Source of the DNA: JACCTU01 sp963798985 | GTDB lineage: Bacteria; Actinomycetota; Thermoleophilia; Gaiellales; Gaiellaceae | Reading direction: 5' to 3' | DNA length: 64,000 nucleotides | Assembly: GCA_963798985.1 (NCBI GenBank) | Contig: CAWCVL010000009.1 | Span: 124,001-188,000 of the forward strand | Shown here: in pieces, positions 10,403 to 19,754 of the stretch | Position numbering within the stretch: the stretch's first letter is position 1 | Layout: every line of letters begins with the position of its first letter | Made by a program: the position numbers and the translations under genes | The notes under the pieces: model-generated | Seen by the model: only the letters and a program-made list of their open reading frames with translations | Told to the model about the DNA's origin: nothing | The model's database searches: none

Positions 10403-11555
10403 ATGGGGAACGAGCGGGACGTCGCGGTCGTCCTCTCCGGCGGCGCGATCAACGGGGTGCTGATGGAGGCCGGCTTCCTGAAGCGCCTGGCCGAGAGCGA
10501 GCTCTGGCCGCGGGTCGGGTGGATCTTCGGCACGTCGGCGGGCGCGCTCGCCGGGGTGATGGCCGCAGTCGACCGCCTCGACGAGCTCGAGGAGTTCCTG
10601 ATCGGCCTGCGCCCCGACGAGGTCTTCCGGCCGAACCGGCTCTGGCAGCTGCCGTTGATCGGGCTGCACGAGTACACGCTCCCCGCGACGATCGACCGCA
10701 AAGTCGGCGACCTCGTCGCGCTCTCGGAGGAGCTCTCGCACGCCGACAAGGAGCTCGTCGTCTTCGCGTCCGACGTCACGCAGACCGAGCGGGCCTCGGA
10801 GAACGACTTCGAGCTCGCGTACTCGTCGCGCGAGACGCCGCCCGACGTGATGGCGCAGGCGATCCTGGCCTCGGCGGCGATCTCGACGCTGGTGCTGCCG
10901 CTGCGCGTCGGCGACCGGATCGCGACCGACGGCGCGTGGACGCGCAACTTCCCGCTCGCGCATGCCTACGCTCGCCAGGAGGTCAGCACGATCGTCGCGT
11001 TCCGCTACATCGCCGAGTACCCGCGCTTCGACGTCCGCGCGCTCGACGACGCTCAAGCGCCGACTGCGTCCGTTCCGGCGCGTCCCGCCGGTGCGCGCGC
11101 TGATCGCCGAGCTCGAGGAGGCGGAGTCGCGCGACCGCCGCGGCGAGCCGGCGCACTACATCGACATGATCACGCGCCTGATGCGGCTCTCCGTGCTGCG
11201 CGGCACGGCGCTCGAGGAGCGACACGCCGACCAGACCGACCAGTCGATCCACGAGCTCGAGCGGCTCGCGCGCGAGCTGCCGCAACTCGTTCGCGACCAT
11301 GGAGCGTCCGAAGAGCTGGCGCAGGCGGTCGAGCGTCGCGTGCTCGGCTCCGAGTTCCCGTTTCAGCGAGAGCGAGCGCTGCCGCGGATCACGGTGCGCG
11401 CAGGAGCGGAGGGCGTTGCGCTCGAGTCGCGCCTTCGACGCGGCGGCGAGTGGACAGAACCGGCGAAGCGCGCCCTGATCCAGCGCGGCTACGAGCTCAC
11501 GGACGCCGAGCTCGCAGCTGCCGGGATCGGAAGCGCAGCACCCGCTCGACGCTAG
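10403..11555 (+). CDS. Patatin-like phospholipase (one frameshift)
   Basis: About 384 residues from ATG 10403. Patatin hallmarks: VVLSGGAINGVLMEAG (oxyanion-hole glycines), IFGTSAGALAG (G-x-S-x-G nucleophile) and ATDGAWTRNFP (catalytic Asp in the DGA/G motif). These enzymes are Ser-Asp lipid acyl hydrolases. A surplus base near 11045 breaks the frame; removal gives RALTTLKRRLRPFRRVPP and leads on to the TAG at 11553. The shared operator with the acyl-CoA dehydrogenase suggests coordinated lipid turnover. The 3' end overlaps the convergent glycosidase by about 59 bases. Confidence 0.83.
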
Positions 11556-12384
11556 CGTCGAGCTTGCCGGCGCGAGCGAGCGGCAGAAGCGCGGCGATCG
11601 CCCGGCGTGCGTGCGCGCTGCTCGTGAAGAGCAAGAGGTCTGCGCCGGCGAGCATCGCCTGCGGCGCCCAGCGCTCGACGGGCGCGGACTTCACGATCGA
11701 GAGGGAGTCCGTGATCGCAACCCCGTCGAACCCGAGCCCGCGCAGTCGACGGTAGGTGTCCGGCGAGATCGACGCGCGGTACGGCGCGCCGTCGTAGAAC
11801 GCGTTGCTCGTCATCACGCACGGAACGCCGGCGCGAATCGCGGCGCGGAAGGCGGCGATCTCGGTCGCGCGGATGGTGCCGTCGACGTGCGGTCGGTCGT
11901 CTGTGGAGATCGGCGTCGAGCCGAGGCCCGGAAAGTGTTTCGCGCAGGCGCCAACGCCCGCTGCGGCCAAGCCACGCGCGAACGACGCGGCGAACTCCGG
12001 CCGCCGGAAGTGGCGCGAGCCAAGGGGTCCGTCGGGGAGGTCGACGACAGGGGCGAGATCGACGTGCACGCCGCGCGCCTTCAGGGAACGCCCGGCGGCG
12101 CGACCGGCCGCGAAGGCGGCGGGACCAGATCGGTAGGAGGAGGCGGGCGAGCCGGGTGGATCGGCCTTGAACGCACGCGCCTCTCCGCCCTCCTGGTCGA
12201 CGTAGACGAGCGCCCCCTTCGGCCGCGGTAGCTGCCTGCTCCAGCCCTGCACGATCACCCCACCCACGCCCGGCGGGGACGGCAGCCCGGAGACGACGAC
12301 GAGCGCGGCCTGCTGCTGGGGCGTCAGCGACGCGGCGGCCAGCATGGAGGCCGCGGTGAGTGCCAGCGACACGGTGTCGGACAC
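11497..12384 (-). CDS. Glycoside hydrolase family 3, NagZ-like
   Basis: 295 residues. The GH3 barrel is recognised from ALVYVDQEGGEARAF, HVDLAPVVDL, CAKHFPGLGSTPISTDD (the KHFPGHG-type block, His to Leu here) and FDGVAITDSLSI with the nucleophile Asp. NagZ-type enzymes remove N-acetylglucosamine from muropeptides. The first 30 residues include a hydrophobic run (LALTAASMLAAASL) that may act as a signal sequence. At 295 residues it is a short single-domain member. The start GTG at 12384 touches the long inverted repeat 12384-12435. Confidence 0.8.
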   Translation of the reverse strand: MSDTVSLALTAASMLAAASLTPQQQAALVVVSGLPSPPGVGGVIVQGWSRQLPRPKGALVYVDQEGGEARAFKADPPGSPASSYRSGPAAFAAGRAAGRSLKARGVHVDLAPVVDLPDGPLGSRHFRRPEFAASFARGLAAAGVGACAKHFPGLGSTPISTDDRPHVDGTIRATEIAAFRAAIRAGVPCVMTSNAFYDGAPYRASISPDTYRRLRGLGFDGVAITDSLSIVKSAPVERWAPQAMLAGADLLLFTSSAHARRAIAALLPLARAGKLDASVERVLRFRSRQLRARRP

Positions 12385-12435
12385 TAGATGGCTGATCGGT
12401 AATGCGCGTGCGGGAATTGCCGGTCAGCCATCTAG
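12384..12435 (+). promoter_or_regulatory. Long inverted repeat upstream of acyl-CoA dehydrogenase gene
   Basis: Two 20-base arms (CTAGATGGCTGATCGGTAAT and its near complement) flank a 12-base loop. Eighteen positions are complementary; the other two are T opposite G on the plus strand, which would still pair in RNA as U-G. It fills the space between divergent starts at 12384 and 12448. It could be a 5' leader hairpin of the plus-strand gene or a paired operator. No poly-T follows, so it is not a simple terminator. Confidence 0.6.
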
Positions 12436-12447
12436 ACTCGACAGCCG

Positions 12448-13686
12448 ATGGACTTCTCCCTCACCGACGAGCAGCGTCTGATCCAGGACACCGTCAGGGC
12501 CTTCGTCGACGAGCGCGTGCTGCCCGTCGCGGTCCAGAACGACATCGACCACAAGCTCGACCTCGAGCTGATCGAGGGCATGGCCGAGCTCGGGCTGCTC
12601 GGGATCGTGATCCCCGAGGAGTACGGCGGCGCGGGGCTCGACTTCGTCGCCGAGGCGCTCTCTTGCGAGGAGATCGAGCGCGGCGAAGCGGCGTTCCGCA
12701 CGCTGATCTCCGTGCATGTTGGGCTGAATTCGCTGTCGCTCCTCCGCTACGGCACCGAGGAGCAGAAGCAGCGCTGGCTGACGCCTCAGGCGAAGGGCGA
12801 GAAGCTCGCATGCTTCGGGCTGACCGAGCCCGAAGCCGGCTCGGACGTCGCGGCGATGCGAACGACGGCTCGCCGCGAAGGCGACGTCTACGTGCTGAAC
12901 GGACAGAAGAACTGGATCTCGTACGCGACCGTCGCCGACCACGCGCTCGTGTTCGCGAAGACCGACCCGGGCGCGAAGCACAAGGGCATCTCTGCGTTCG
13001 TGCTCGAGAAGGGGATGAAGGGCTTCACCTCGCGCGAGACCGAGCACAAGCTCGGCATCTGGGCGGGCTCGACCGGCGAGCTCTTCTTCGAGAACGTCGA
13101 AGTGCCGGCCGAGAACCTCATCGGCGACGACGGCCAGGGCTTCGAGATCGCGATGTACTCGCTCGACCAGGGCCGCTTCACCGTGGCCGCGGGCGCGTGC
13201 GGAGTGATTCGCGCGTGTCTCGAGCGCTCGGTCGAATACGCGCGCGAGCGTCAGACGTTCGGTCAGCCGATCGGCAGGTACCAGTTCGTGCAAGACCTGA
13301 TCGCGCAGATGGTGCTCGACTACGAGACGTCGAAGCTGCTCGTGATGCAGGCGGCGTGGCTGAAGAACGAGGGCGTGCGGAACACGCGGGAGACGTCACT
13401 CGCGAAGTGGCACGCGACGGAGTCGGCGTTCAAGTCCGCGCACAACGCGATCCAGATCCACGGCTCGTACGGCTACAGCGCCGAGTACGGGATCGAGCGC
13501 TACTTCCGGAACGCGCGCGCCCCGATCATCTACGAGGGCACGACGCAGATCCACAAGCTGATGCAGGCCGAGCACGCGCTCGGCTACCGGCAGCTGAACG
13601 GCCGCGACGGCGCGATCTCGCCGCTGGCGGCCTGGGGCCCCGCGCTACTGGCGCGCGAGCCGGGCCCCCCCGTCGCAGCCGGCTGA
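12448..13686 (+). CDS. Acyl-CoA dehydrogenase, second copy
   Basis: 412 residues. Family landmarks are MDFSLTDEQRLIQDTVR at the start, GIVIPEEYGGAGLDF, CFGLTEPEAGSD, WISYATVADHALVFAKT, and PIIYEGTTQIHKLMQAE with the catalytic Glu. The two dehydrogenases of this window share only family-level similarity, so they probably act on different acyl-CoA chain lengths or branched substrates. The C-terminus is about 25 residues longer than usual and is Ala/Pro/Gly rich. A 52-base inverted repeat lies directly upstream. Confidence 0.92.
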   Translation: MDFSLTDEQRLIQDTVRAFVDERVLPVAVQNDIDHKLDLELIEGMAELGLLGIVIPEEYGGAGLDFVAEALSCEEIERGEAAFRTLISVHVGLNSLSLLRYGTEEQKQRWLTPQAKGEKLACFGLTEPEAGSDVAAMRTTARREGDVYVLNGQKNWISYATVADHALVFAKTDPGAKHKGISAFVLEKGMKGFTSRETEHKLGIWAGSTGELFFENVEVPAENLIGDDGQGFEIAMYSLDQGRFTVAAGACGVIRACLERSVEYARERQTFGQPIGRYQFVQDLIAQMVLDYETSKLLVMQAAWLKNEGVRNTRETSLAKWHATESAFKSAHNAIQIHGSYGYSAEYGIERYFRNARAPIIYEGTTQIHKLMQAEHALGYRQLNGRDGAISPLAAWGPALLAREPGPPVAAG

Positions 13687-13754
13687 GCACCCCGCACTTG
13701 CAACCGGCGGCTCGGTGCCGGAAGATCACCTCTCGTACCAACGGGAGGAGCAGG

Positions 13755-14045
13755 ATGCCCCACTGGAACGGATATGTGGATGCGGGTACGCCACCGCACC
13801 TCGTCGACATCTTCAACGGGACCCCGAGCGAGATCGAGGCGGAGATGAACGCCAAGGCGGAGTCGTACGGCGACGACACCCAGGTGCTCGCCGTCTCATG
13901 GGAGTCGGGGAAGTGGAACCGTCGCGCGCACGTCACCGTGACCGGGACGCATGCGAAGCACGTCCTGGAGTACTTCGCGGCGAAGAGTCCTCGCAAGCTC
14001 AAGACGTCGGACGAAAAGGACGCGGAGGGTCGCGAAGCGGAATAG
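13755..14045 (+). CDS. Small PHWNG-motif protein, first of a tandem pair
   Basis: 96 residues from ATG 13755, with a clear GGGAGGAG ribosome-binding site. It begins MPHWNGYVDAGTPPHL and contains VLAVSWESGKW in the middle; the C-terminal end is charged. The following gene encodes a protein of the same plan, so the two are paralogues. No known family is recognised. The repeated PHWNG-VD start and the central SWE-GK element are the conserved parts. Cytoplasmic, with no signal or membrane segment. Likely cotranscribed with its neighbour. Confidence 0.7.
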   Translation: MPHWNGYVDAGTPPHLVDIFNGTPSEIEAEMNAKAESYGDDTQVLAVSWESGKWNRRAHVTVTGTHAKHVLEYFAAKSPRKLKTSDEKDAEGREAE

Positions 14046-14065
14046 GGGTAACGAAGGGAGGCGGC

Positions 14066-14332
14066 TTGCCGCACTGGAACGGCGTTGTCGACACGGACTC
14101 ACCACCGATCCTCAAGGACTGCAATGGGGATCCCGTCCGCGTACGCGAGAAGATCATGGCTGAGGCACCGCAAGGCGCGAACGTCGTGGCGATCAGCTGG
14201 GAGGACGGCAAGGACAAGGCACGGGTGACCGTCGAAGGCCCCAACGCTCAGGCGTTCCTCACGAACACGCTGGAGGCGAAGGGAGTGGAGCAGCTCCTCT
14301 CGGCGCGAGAGCGGAAGAGCCAGAAGGGATAG
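14066..14332 (+). CDS. Small PHWNG-motif protein, second of a tandem pair
   Basis: 88 residues from TTG 14066, seven bases after AAGGGAGG. It begins (M)PHWNGVVDTDSPPILKD and has VVAISWEDGKDKARVTVEG, matching the plan of the preceding protein at about one third identity by eye. The start was chosen by that match. The gap between the two genes is 20 bases. Function is unknown; the pair may have arisen by local duplication and divergence. It converges on the cyclase/ATPase gene a few bases away. Confidence 0.7.
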   Translation: MPHWNGVVDTDSPPILKDCNGDPVRVREKIMAEAPQGANVVAISWEDGKDKARVTVEGPNAQAFLTNTLEAKGVEQLLSARERKSQKG

Positions 14333-14338
14333 CGAGCC

Positions 14339-17300
14339 TTACCCGGCGAGCAGCGCTTCGGCCTCACGGCTGTATGCGGCCGCGCCTACTCGACGGTAGA
14401 ACTCGAGTGCGCCGGCGATCTGGGCCTCGGCCTCGGCCCGCCCGCCGTCCGCGAGAGCAGCGCCCGCGGCGGCGAGTCGAGCATACGCCTCCTCGGGCGA
14501 CGCTCCGATCTCGCTGCAGATGTCGACCGCCTTGCTGAAGTCTCCCTCGGCATAGGCGAGCGCGGCCTCGAGCCAACGGGTGGACGGTGTCGAGCTCAAC
14601 GCCTGCGCGAGCTCCGACCCACCGCCCAGCCGCCCGAACGCGACAGCGAGGTCGAGGACCCAGAAGGAGGGAAGCGACGGCGTGGTCGCGAGCGCCGCAA
14701 GCAGCTCCTCGACGTTCTGCGCGGCCTCGGTGCGTCGACCCGCCTCGAGCAACGCCCGGGCGCGAAACGCGAGCGCCGGGTACAGGTTCTGCGGGTCGTC
14801 CGCAATGCGGCTGAAGGCATGCGCGCGGTCGGCGTTCACGACGGCCGACTCGACGTCCCCGCGGGCGAGCGCGATCCAGCCGCTCACGAGCGAGCCGTCG
14901 AGCTCGAGCCGGCCCGTGGCCCCGTCGCGGACCTTGCCGAGTAGTCGCTCGGCGAGCTTCTGCGCGTCGTCCCACTCGCCGGCCCAGTAGTGCTGGTAGA
15001 CGCGCTCGGCCTCGAGCCAGTCGGTCCAGGCCGCGTCGCCGTAACGATCGGCGAGCACCCGCGCCTGCGTATGGAGCTCGGCCGCGCGCCGCAGGTCGCC
15101 GAAATTCGCCTCCATGCCCCCGAGGTTGAAGTAGCCCCGGATGCTCTCGGGCGAGCTCGCGGCGACGGCGATTTCGATGCTTCGCTCCAGATCGGCCAGT
15201 CCCCCGCGGTCGCCCTTCGTCGCTCGTGCGACGCCCACCGTGTTCAGCGTGTGCGCTCGAAGCTCGTCGAGCTCCAGCTCCTCCGCGATCTCCATCGCTG
15301 CACGCGCGAGCTCGATCGCCGACTCGGCCTCGTCGGCGGCGATCTGGAACCGTGACAGCGTGCTGAGCGCGTACGCCTTCGAGTACGACGCCGGACGGCC
15401 TTCGAGCCGTTCGACGCCGGCGTTCATTCGCTCGAACGCCTGCTCGCGCTGACCACTGCGCCACAGCAGCTCCCCGATGATGACGTCGCACTCGCCGGCA
15501 CGATCGACGTCACCCGCAGCGAGAAGCGCATCGCGCGCGTCCTTCAGCACGTCCTCGTCAGGCGCGGCACTCCGCGAAAGCGCTTTTCCGAGGGAGAACA
15601 GCACTACCGGCCGCTCGGGATCGTCCTGGGGCCAGAGGTCGAGCGCCCCCTGGAAGAATCGCGCTGCGGTCGCGAACGCGCTGAGCGAAAGCGCTCGGTC
15701 ACCCGCCTCCCGGAGGGCCTTCTGCGCCCGAGGAGCGAAGGACGAGCTCTCCTGTCCGCCCGCATCTGCGTACTCCACCGCGGCGAGGTAGTGATGGGCG
15801 AGCGTCTCGGCATGATCCTCGCGTCGCCCGAGCGACTCGATCCAGGTCGCGGCGAGCAGATGCCGGCGCGTTCGCTCGGCACGGGGAATCTGCCCGTACG
15901 CGACGTCGCGTACGAGCGCGTGCCGGAACGAGTATTGGAGCTCGCCCGCAACAGCGCTCGTGCCGAGTCGCCGGACGAGCTCTTTCTGCTCCAGCGACCG
16001 GAGGATGTGCCCGACCTCTGCGCGCTCGAGACCGCCGACCGCCGCGACCGCGTCCGGCCAGAACCCGCGGCCGATCACGGCCGCATCCTGGAGAACGAGC
16101 TTCTCGTCCCGCTGCAGCGCGTCGATCCGCGCGGCGATGATCCCCTGGACCGATTCGGGCAGCGGTAGTTCGCCTTCGCGCAGCTGCCAGCCGCCGCCGT
16201 TGCGGTAGAGGAAGCCGCGGTCGACGAGCATGCGGACGAACTCCTCGGCGTACAGCGGGTTCCCCTCTGCGCGCGCCAGGAGCGCCTCCTGGAACTCGCC
16301 CGGAACGAGCGTCTGCCGCAACAGATACCCGACGAGCGCGCCCGTCTCGACGTCGCTCAGCGGGGCGAGCGCGATCGTGACCGCGTTCGCCCGAGCACCC
16401 CACGTCGGGCGCCGCTCGCGCAGCTCGGGCCGCGCCGTGCAGATCAGGACGAGCGGCGCACTCGTCGCCCAGTCGGCCAGATGGTCGAGGAAGTCGAGCA
16501 GGCCCTCGTCGGCCCAGTGGAGGTCTTCGACCACCAACACGAGTGGGCCCCACGCCGAGAGCGCCTCGAACAGCGAACGCCACGCCGCAAAGGCCTCTTC
16601 TCGACGCTCGCCCGCGGGAGCATCGAGCGCGAGCAGCAGTCGCAAGTGCCCCTCGACCCACTCGGCCTCTCGCGGGTCGGCCACGAGGTCGCGTACTGCG
16701 CGGTGGAGCTTCGCCTCCGCCGTCGCCGCATCGTCCGTCTCGAGGATCCCGGCCTGGGCCTTGACCATCTCACCGAGAGCCCAGAACGTGACTCCATCGC
16801 CGTACGGGAGACACCGGCCGCGGCGCCAGGTGACGAGGCCCGGCTCGTGCTCGAGAGCCCGCTGGAGCTCCCAGACGAGCCTGCTCTTCCCGATCCCGGG
16901 AACACCGGTCAGGGTCACCAGCTGAACGGTGCGGTCGCGGCGCGCGCGAGCGAGCGTGTCGAGGATCAGGCTCAGCTCCTCCTTGCGGCCGACCAGCGGC
17001 GCGAGCGGCGTACTCTCGTGCGACGCCCTCAGGTCGGCGGTCGCCCGCAACGCCTCGTAGACGACGACCGGCTCGGCCTTCCCACGAGCGTGGAGGAGCC
17101 GACGCTCGCTGTACTCGATCGCCCCTTGCGTGGCCCGGTACGTCGACTCACCGACGAGCACTGAGTCGACATCGGCTGCCTCCTCGATGCGAAACGTCGT
17201 CGTGACGACGTCGCCGGTCGCAATTCCCTCGCCCGCCCCGGAGCTCGCACCGAGCTGGACGACGGCCTCGCCGGTGTTGACGCCGATGCGGACGCCGGGA

Positions 17301-17647
17301 ATCGAGTCGCGGATCGCAAGCGCAGCCCGGACCGCACGTTCGGGATCGTCCTCGTGGGCGACCGGCGCGCCGAAGACCGCCATCGCCGCGTCGCCGACGA
17401 ACTTCTCGAACGTGCCCCCGTGGTCCTCGAGCGCTGAGCGCATCCGAGACAGGTGCGGCCTGACCGCGGCGCGCAGCTCTTCCGGGTCGCGACCGTCGCC
17501 GAGCCCCGTCGAGTCGACGAGATCGGCGAAGAGCACCGTCACGACCTTGCGCTCCTCGCCGCTACGGCCTTCGACGGCCGTCCCGCAGGCGGGGCAGAAA
17601 CGGGCGACCTCGGGCAGCTCCGAGCCGCATTGGCGGCATGCGGCCAT
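14339..17647 (-). CDS. Class III nucleotide cyclase-domain regulator with AAA ATPase and TPR repeats
   Basis: 1102 residues in three parts. Residues 1-25 form a zinc ribbon (CRQCGSELPEVARFCPACG). Residues about 33-200 are a class III adenylate/guanylate cyclase domain: VTVLFADLVDSTGLGDG with a metal-binding Asp and FEKFVGDAAMAVFGAP with the second. From about 215 there is an ATPase module with P-loop GVPGIGKSRLVWEL and the Walker B-like LVLVVEDLHWADEG. The last 450 residues are helical TPR-like repeats. Such proteins are multi-input signalling regulators in actinobacteria. Whether this one makes cAMP is uncertain. The frame is intact. Confidence 0.88.
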   Translation of the reverse strand: MAACRQCGSELPEVARFCPACGTAVEGRSGEERKVVTVLFADLVDSTGLGDGRDPEELRAAVRPHLSRMRSALEDHGGTFEKFVGDAAMAVFGAPVAHEDDPERAVRAALAIRDSIPGVRIGVNTGEAVVQLGASSGAGEGIATGDVVTTTFRIEEAADVDSVLVGESTYRATQGAIEYSERRLLHARGKAEPVVVYEALRATADLRASHESTPLAPLVGRKEELSLILDTLARARRDRTVQLVTLTGVPGIGKSRLVWELQRALEHEPGLVTWRRGRCLPYGDGVTFWALGEMVKAQAGILETDDAATAEAKLHRAVRDLVADPREAEWVEGHLRLLLALDAPAGERREEAFAAWRSLFEALSAWGPLVLVVEDLHWADEGLLDFLDHLADWATSAPLVLICTARPELRERRPTWGARANAVTIALAPLSDVETGALVGYLLRQTLVPGEFQEALLARAEGNPLYAEEFVRMLVDRGFLYRNGGGWQLREGELPLPESVQGIIAARIDALQRDEKLVLQDAAVIGRGFWPDAVAAVGGLERAEVGHILRSLEQKELVRRLGTSAVAGELQYSFRHALVRDVAYGQIPRAERTRRHLLAATWIESLGRREDHAETLAHHYLAAVEYADAGGQESSSFAPRAQKALREAGDRALSLSAFATAARFFQGALDLWPQDDPERPVVLFSLGKALSRSAAPDEDVLKDARDALLAAGDVDRAGECDVIIGELLWRSGQREQAFERMNAGVERLEGRPASYSKAYALSTLSRFQIAADEAESAIELARAAMEIAEELELDELRAHTLNTVGVARATKGDRGGLADLERSIEIAVAASSPESIRGYFNLGGMEANFGDLRRAAELHTQARVLADRYGDAAWTDWLEAERVYQHYWAGEWDDAQKLAERLLGKVRDGATGRLELDGSLVSGWIALARGDVESAVVNADRAHAFSRIADDPQNLYPALAFRARALLEAGRRTEAAQNVEELLAALATTPSLPSFWVLDLAVAFGRLGGGSELAQALSSTPSTRWLEAALAYAEGDFSKAVDICSEIGASPEEAYARLAAAGAALADGGRAEAEAQIAGALEFYRRVGAAAYSREAEALLAG

Positions 17648-17679
17648 GCTGCGAGGATACGGCGGCGCGCGGCGCGCGC

Positions 17680-18681
17680 CTAGGGCGTCGCGCCCTCCGC
17701 GAACGCCAATCCCTTGGGCTCGCTCGGCGCAGGGAGCGGGCTGGCGGGCGCATCGTCCGTTAACTGCGGCTCGTTGTAGAGGCTCGGCGCGACATCGTTC
17801 GCAGAGTCCGCGTAGTACACGCTCGCCAATGCCTGGATGTGCGAGCGCCCGATGCCGAGCTCGTACTGACCGCCGCCGTACAGCGTGATGCCGCGCTCCT
17901 CAGCGTAGGCGATCGTGTCGAGCAGCCGGCGCACACTGTCGAAGCGCGACGGCTTGATGTTCAGCCAGCGCGGGTCGAGCTCGAGCGCCTGCACGTCCTC
18001 GACCGAGTGGATCGGCGCATCGAAGCTCAACCGGTCCGCGGCGGCTTCGAGAATCGGCCGCGTTTCGTCCGTGAACGCAGCGTCCTCGATCACGGCGTCC
18101 GGGAACCCCTCGACCACGTCGCGATAGAGCCGCGGGTCGGCCGGCTGGTCGACGACGGTGCCGCGGTAGTAACCCTTCAGGTCGGTAACACGGATCCGGC
18201 CGGTCGCGGCGAGCTCGTCGATCAAGGCGCGTGACCACTCACTCGTCGGGTCGACCTTGAACTCGAGCGTCGGCTGCACGGCGAGGTAGCGCTCGATGTC
18301 CTCGCGCGTCGAGACGACGAAGCGAACCGGTCGGTACTCCCGGCCGACCGCTTCCCCGAGCGACGTGCCGCGCTGGCGCAGCGCGAGGTCGAGCGCCGCG
18401 CTCTCGAAGGCCCAGCGCCGATAGCCCGCGAGGTCGAGCGAGTCCAGCCGCTCCGAGAGGTCGTCGAAGGTCCACGTGCCGGAGAGGTCCGGCGGCGAGA
18501 ACCCGTCGTGGTGGTCCGCCTCGTAGGTGACGTCCTCACCCTCGCCGGTCGATCCGTCGCCGGAGATCCGCACCGTCGTCGTCACCCGCTTGAAACCGCT
18601 GGAGACGGCGAGCTCGCCGCGCTCCAGGTCGACGGACTCGACGAGGAGCTCGAGACCGGCGAGGCGCTCGTAGTCGCTCAC
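17680..18681 (-). CDS. Enolase-superfamily enzyme
   Basis: 333 residues. The C-terminal barrel shows the superfamily metal ligands in order: VTDLKGYYRG (Asp), AVIEDAAF (Glu), LSFDAPIHS (Asp), with NIKPSRFDSV carrying the likely catalytic Lys and GGGQYELGIGR the last strand. FKVDPTSEW marks an earlier barrel strand. The N-terminal 110 residues form the capping domain. Members include muconate cycloisomerases, o-succinylbenzoate synthases and sugar-acid dehydratases; the sequence does not decide among them. The Ala/Pro-rich C-terminal 30 residues are an added tail. It diverges from the gene at 18705. Confidence 0.8.
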   Translation of the reverse strand: MSDYERLAGLELLVESVDLERGELAVSSGFKRVTTTVRISGDGSTGEGEDVTYEADHHDGFSPPDLSGTWTFDDLSERLDSLDLAGYRRWAFESAALDLALRQRGTSLGEAVGREYRPVRFVVSTREDIERYLAVQPTLEFKVDPTSEWSRALIDELAATGRIRVTDLKGYYRGTVVDQPADPRLYRDVVEGFPDAVIEDAAFTDETRPILEAAADRLSFDAPIHSVEDVQALELDPRWLNIKPSRFDSVRRLLDTIAYAEERGITLYGGGQYELGIGRSHIQALASVYYADSANDVAPSLYNEPQLTDDAPASPLPAPSEPKGLAFAEGATP

Positions 18682-18704
18682 CGCTGTGTTCTACATTGCC
18701 GGTC

Positions 18705-19167
18705 GTGCTCGCCGCCGTGCTCTCGTTGGTACTCGCCCTGCCGCAGGCCGGTGTCTTCGTGCCCGGCAAGAGCCTGGCCGGAGTGCGGCTCGGAGCGACG
18801 GAGGCCCAGGTGCGCGCGGCGTGGGGCCCGCACGTCGGCGTCTGCCGCGGCTGCCGGCAGCGGACGCTCTACTTCACCTACGGCAAGTTCAACCAGGTCG
18901 GCACCGGCGCCGAGTTCAAGGGAGGCCGCGCCGTCGCGCTCTACACGCTCTGGGTGCCCACCGGCTGGCGGACCGACAAGGGCGTCCGGCTCGGCGACAC
19001 GCCGCTCAGCGTGAACGGCGTGTACGGGACGATGCCGCGCTTCGAGTGTGGGCACTACTCGGTGCTGGTGCAGCGGCGAGGCGGCTGTCACGAGCGCGTT
19101 CTACTTCAAGGACGATCTGCTCTGGGCCTTCGCGCTCCAGCGTTCGTCAGAGCCCGCCTGCCGTTAG
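18705..19167 (+). CDS. Small secreted protein, unknown function (one frameshift)
   Basis: About 154 residues from GTG 18705 (TTG 18696 also possible). A signal peptide (LAAVLSLVLALPQAGVF) is followed by a region beginning GKSLAGVRLGATEAQVR, which is the kind of SmpA/OmlA-like start seen in small exported proteins. A CRGC pair sits near residue 50. A surplus base near 19077 shifts the frame; removal gives AVTSAFYFKDDLLWAFALQ and a TAG at 19165. No family is assigned. It overlaps the convergent TetR gene by about 20 bases. Confidence 0.6.
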
Positions 19168-19749
19168 CCCACCGCCCAGGATCTCGACGACGGTCAGCTC
19201 TGCGCGCGCGACGTCCTCGTCGCCGTCGGGCAGCAGCTCGAGCACCCAGGCGGTGAGGATCTCCTCGATCGCGCCGTAGAAGACGACGCTCGCCAGGCGT
19301 GCGTCCAGCTCGGGGCGCAGGTCGCCCACCTCCTGGCCGCGCCGGACGATTCGCTCGATCGCGGCGAACGCGTCGCCGACGTCGCCGACGCGGCGGTCGA
19401 GCTCCGAGCTCCGCGTGACGCCGCGCACGAGCACACGGACGAGGTCGGGATCTCGCCGCCACGAGCGGAGCAGGATCGCCGCGACCTGCCGCAGCTGCTC
19501 GCGCGCAGGCTCGCCCGATTCCTCGACGTCGCGCACCGCGGCGAGCAGGTCGGCCCACGTCTCGCGGAAGATCGTCTCGAGCACCTCTTCCTTCGAGCTG
19601 AAGTAGTGGTAGAGGAGCCCATGCGCGACGCCGGCCTCCTCTGCGATGTCGCCGACGCGCGCCGCGTGGAAGCCGCGCCGCGCGAACACGCGAACCGCGG
19701 CTTGGAGCAGCAGGCGACGCTTGTCGATCGTGAGCGAGCTGTTGGTCAA
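19147..19749 (-). CDS. TetR-family transcriptional regulator
   Basis: 200 residues from TTG 19749. The N-terminal helix-turn-helix is typical: LLLQAAVRVFARRGFHAARV, then DIAEEAGVAHGLLYHYFSSKEEVL. The remainder is the variable ligand-binding domain, with FYGAIEEILTAWVLE near the end. Residues FxxRGFHxARVxDIAEEAGVAxGxxYHYF resemble regulators of fatty-acid degradation such as FadR of bacilli. It is divergent from the CaiB-type CoA-transferase gene, which it probably controls through the inverted repeat at 19755-19776. Confidence 0.88.
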   Translation of the reverse strand: MTNSSLTIDKRRLLLQAAVRVFARRGFHAARVGDIAEEAGVAHGLLYHYFSSKEEVLETIFRETWADLLAAVRDVEESGEPAREQLRQVAAILLRSWRRDPDLVRVLVRGVTRSSELDRRVGDVGDAFAAIERIVRRGQEVGDLRPELDARLASVVFYGAIEEILTAWVLELLPDGDEDVARAELTVVEILGGGLTAGGL

Positions 19750-19754
19750 GGCTT

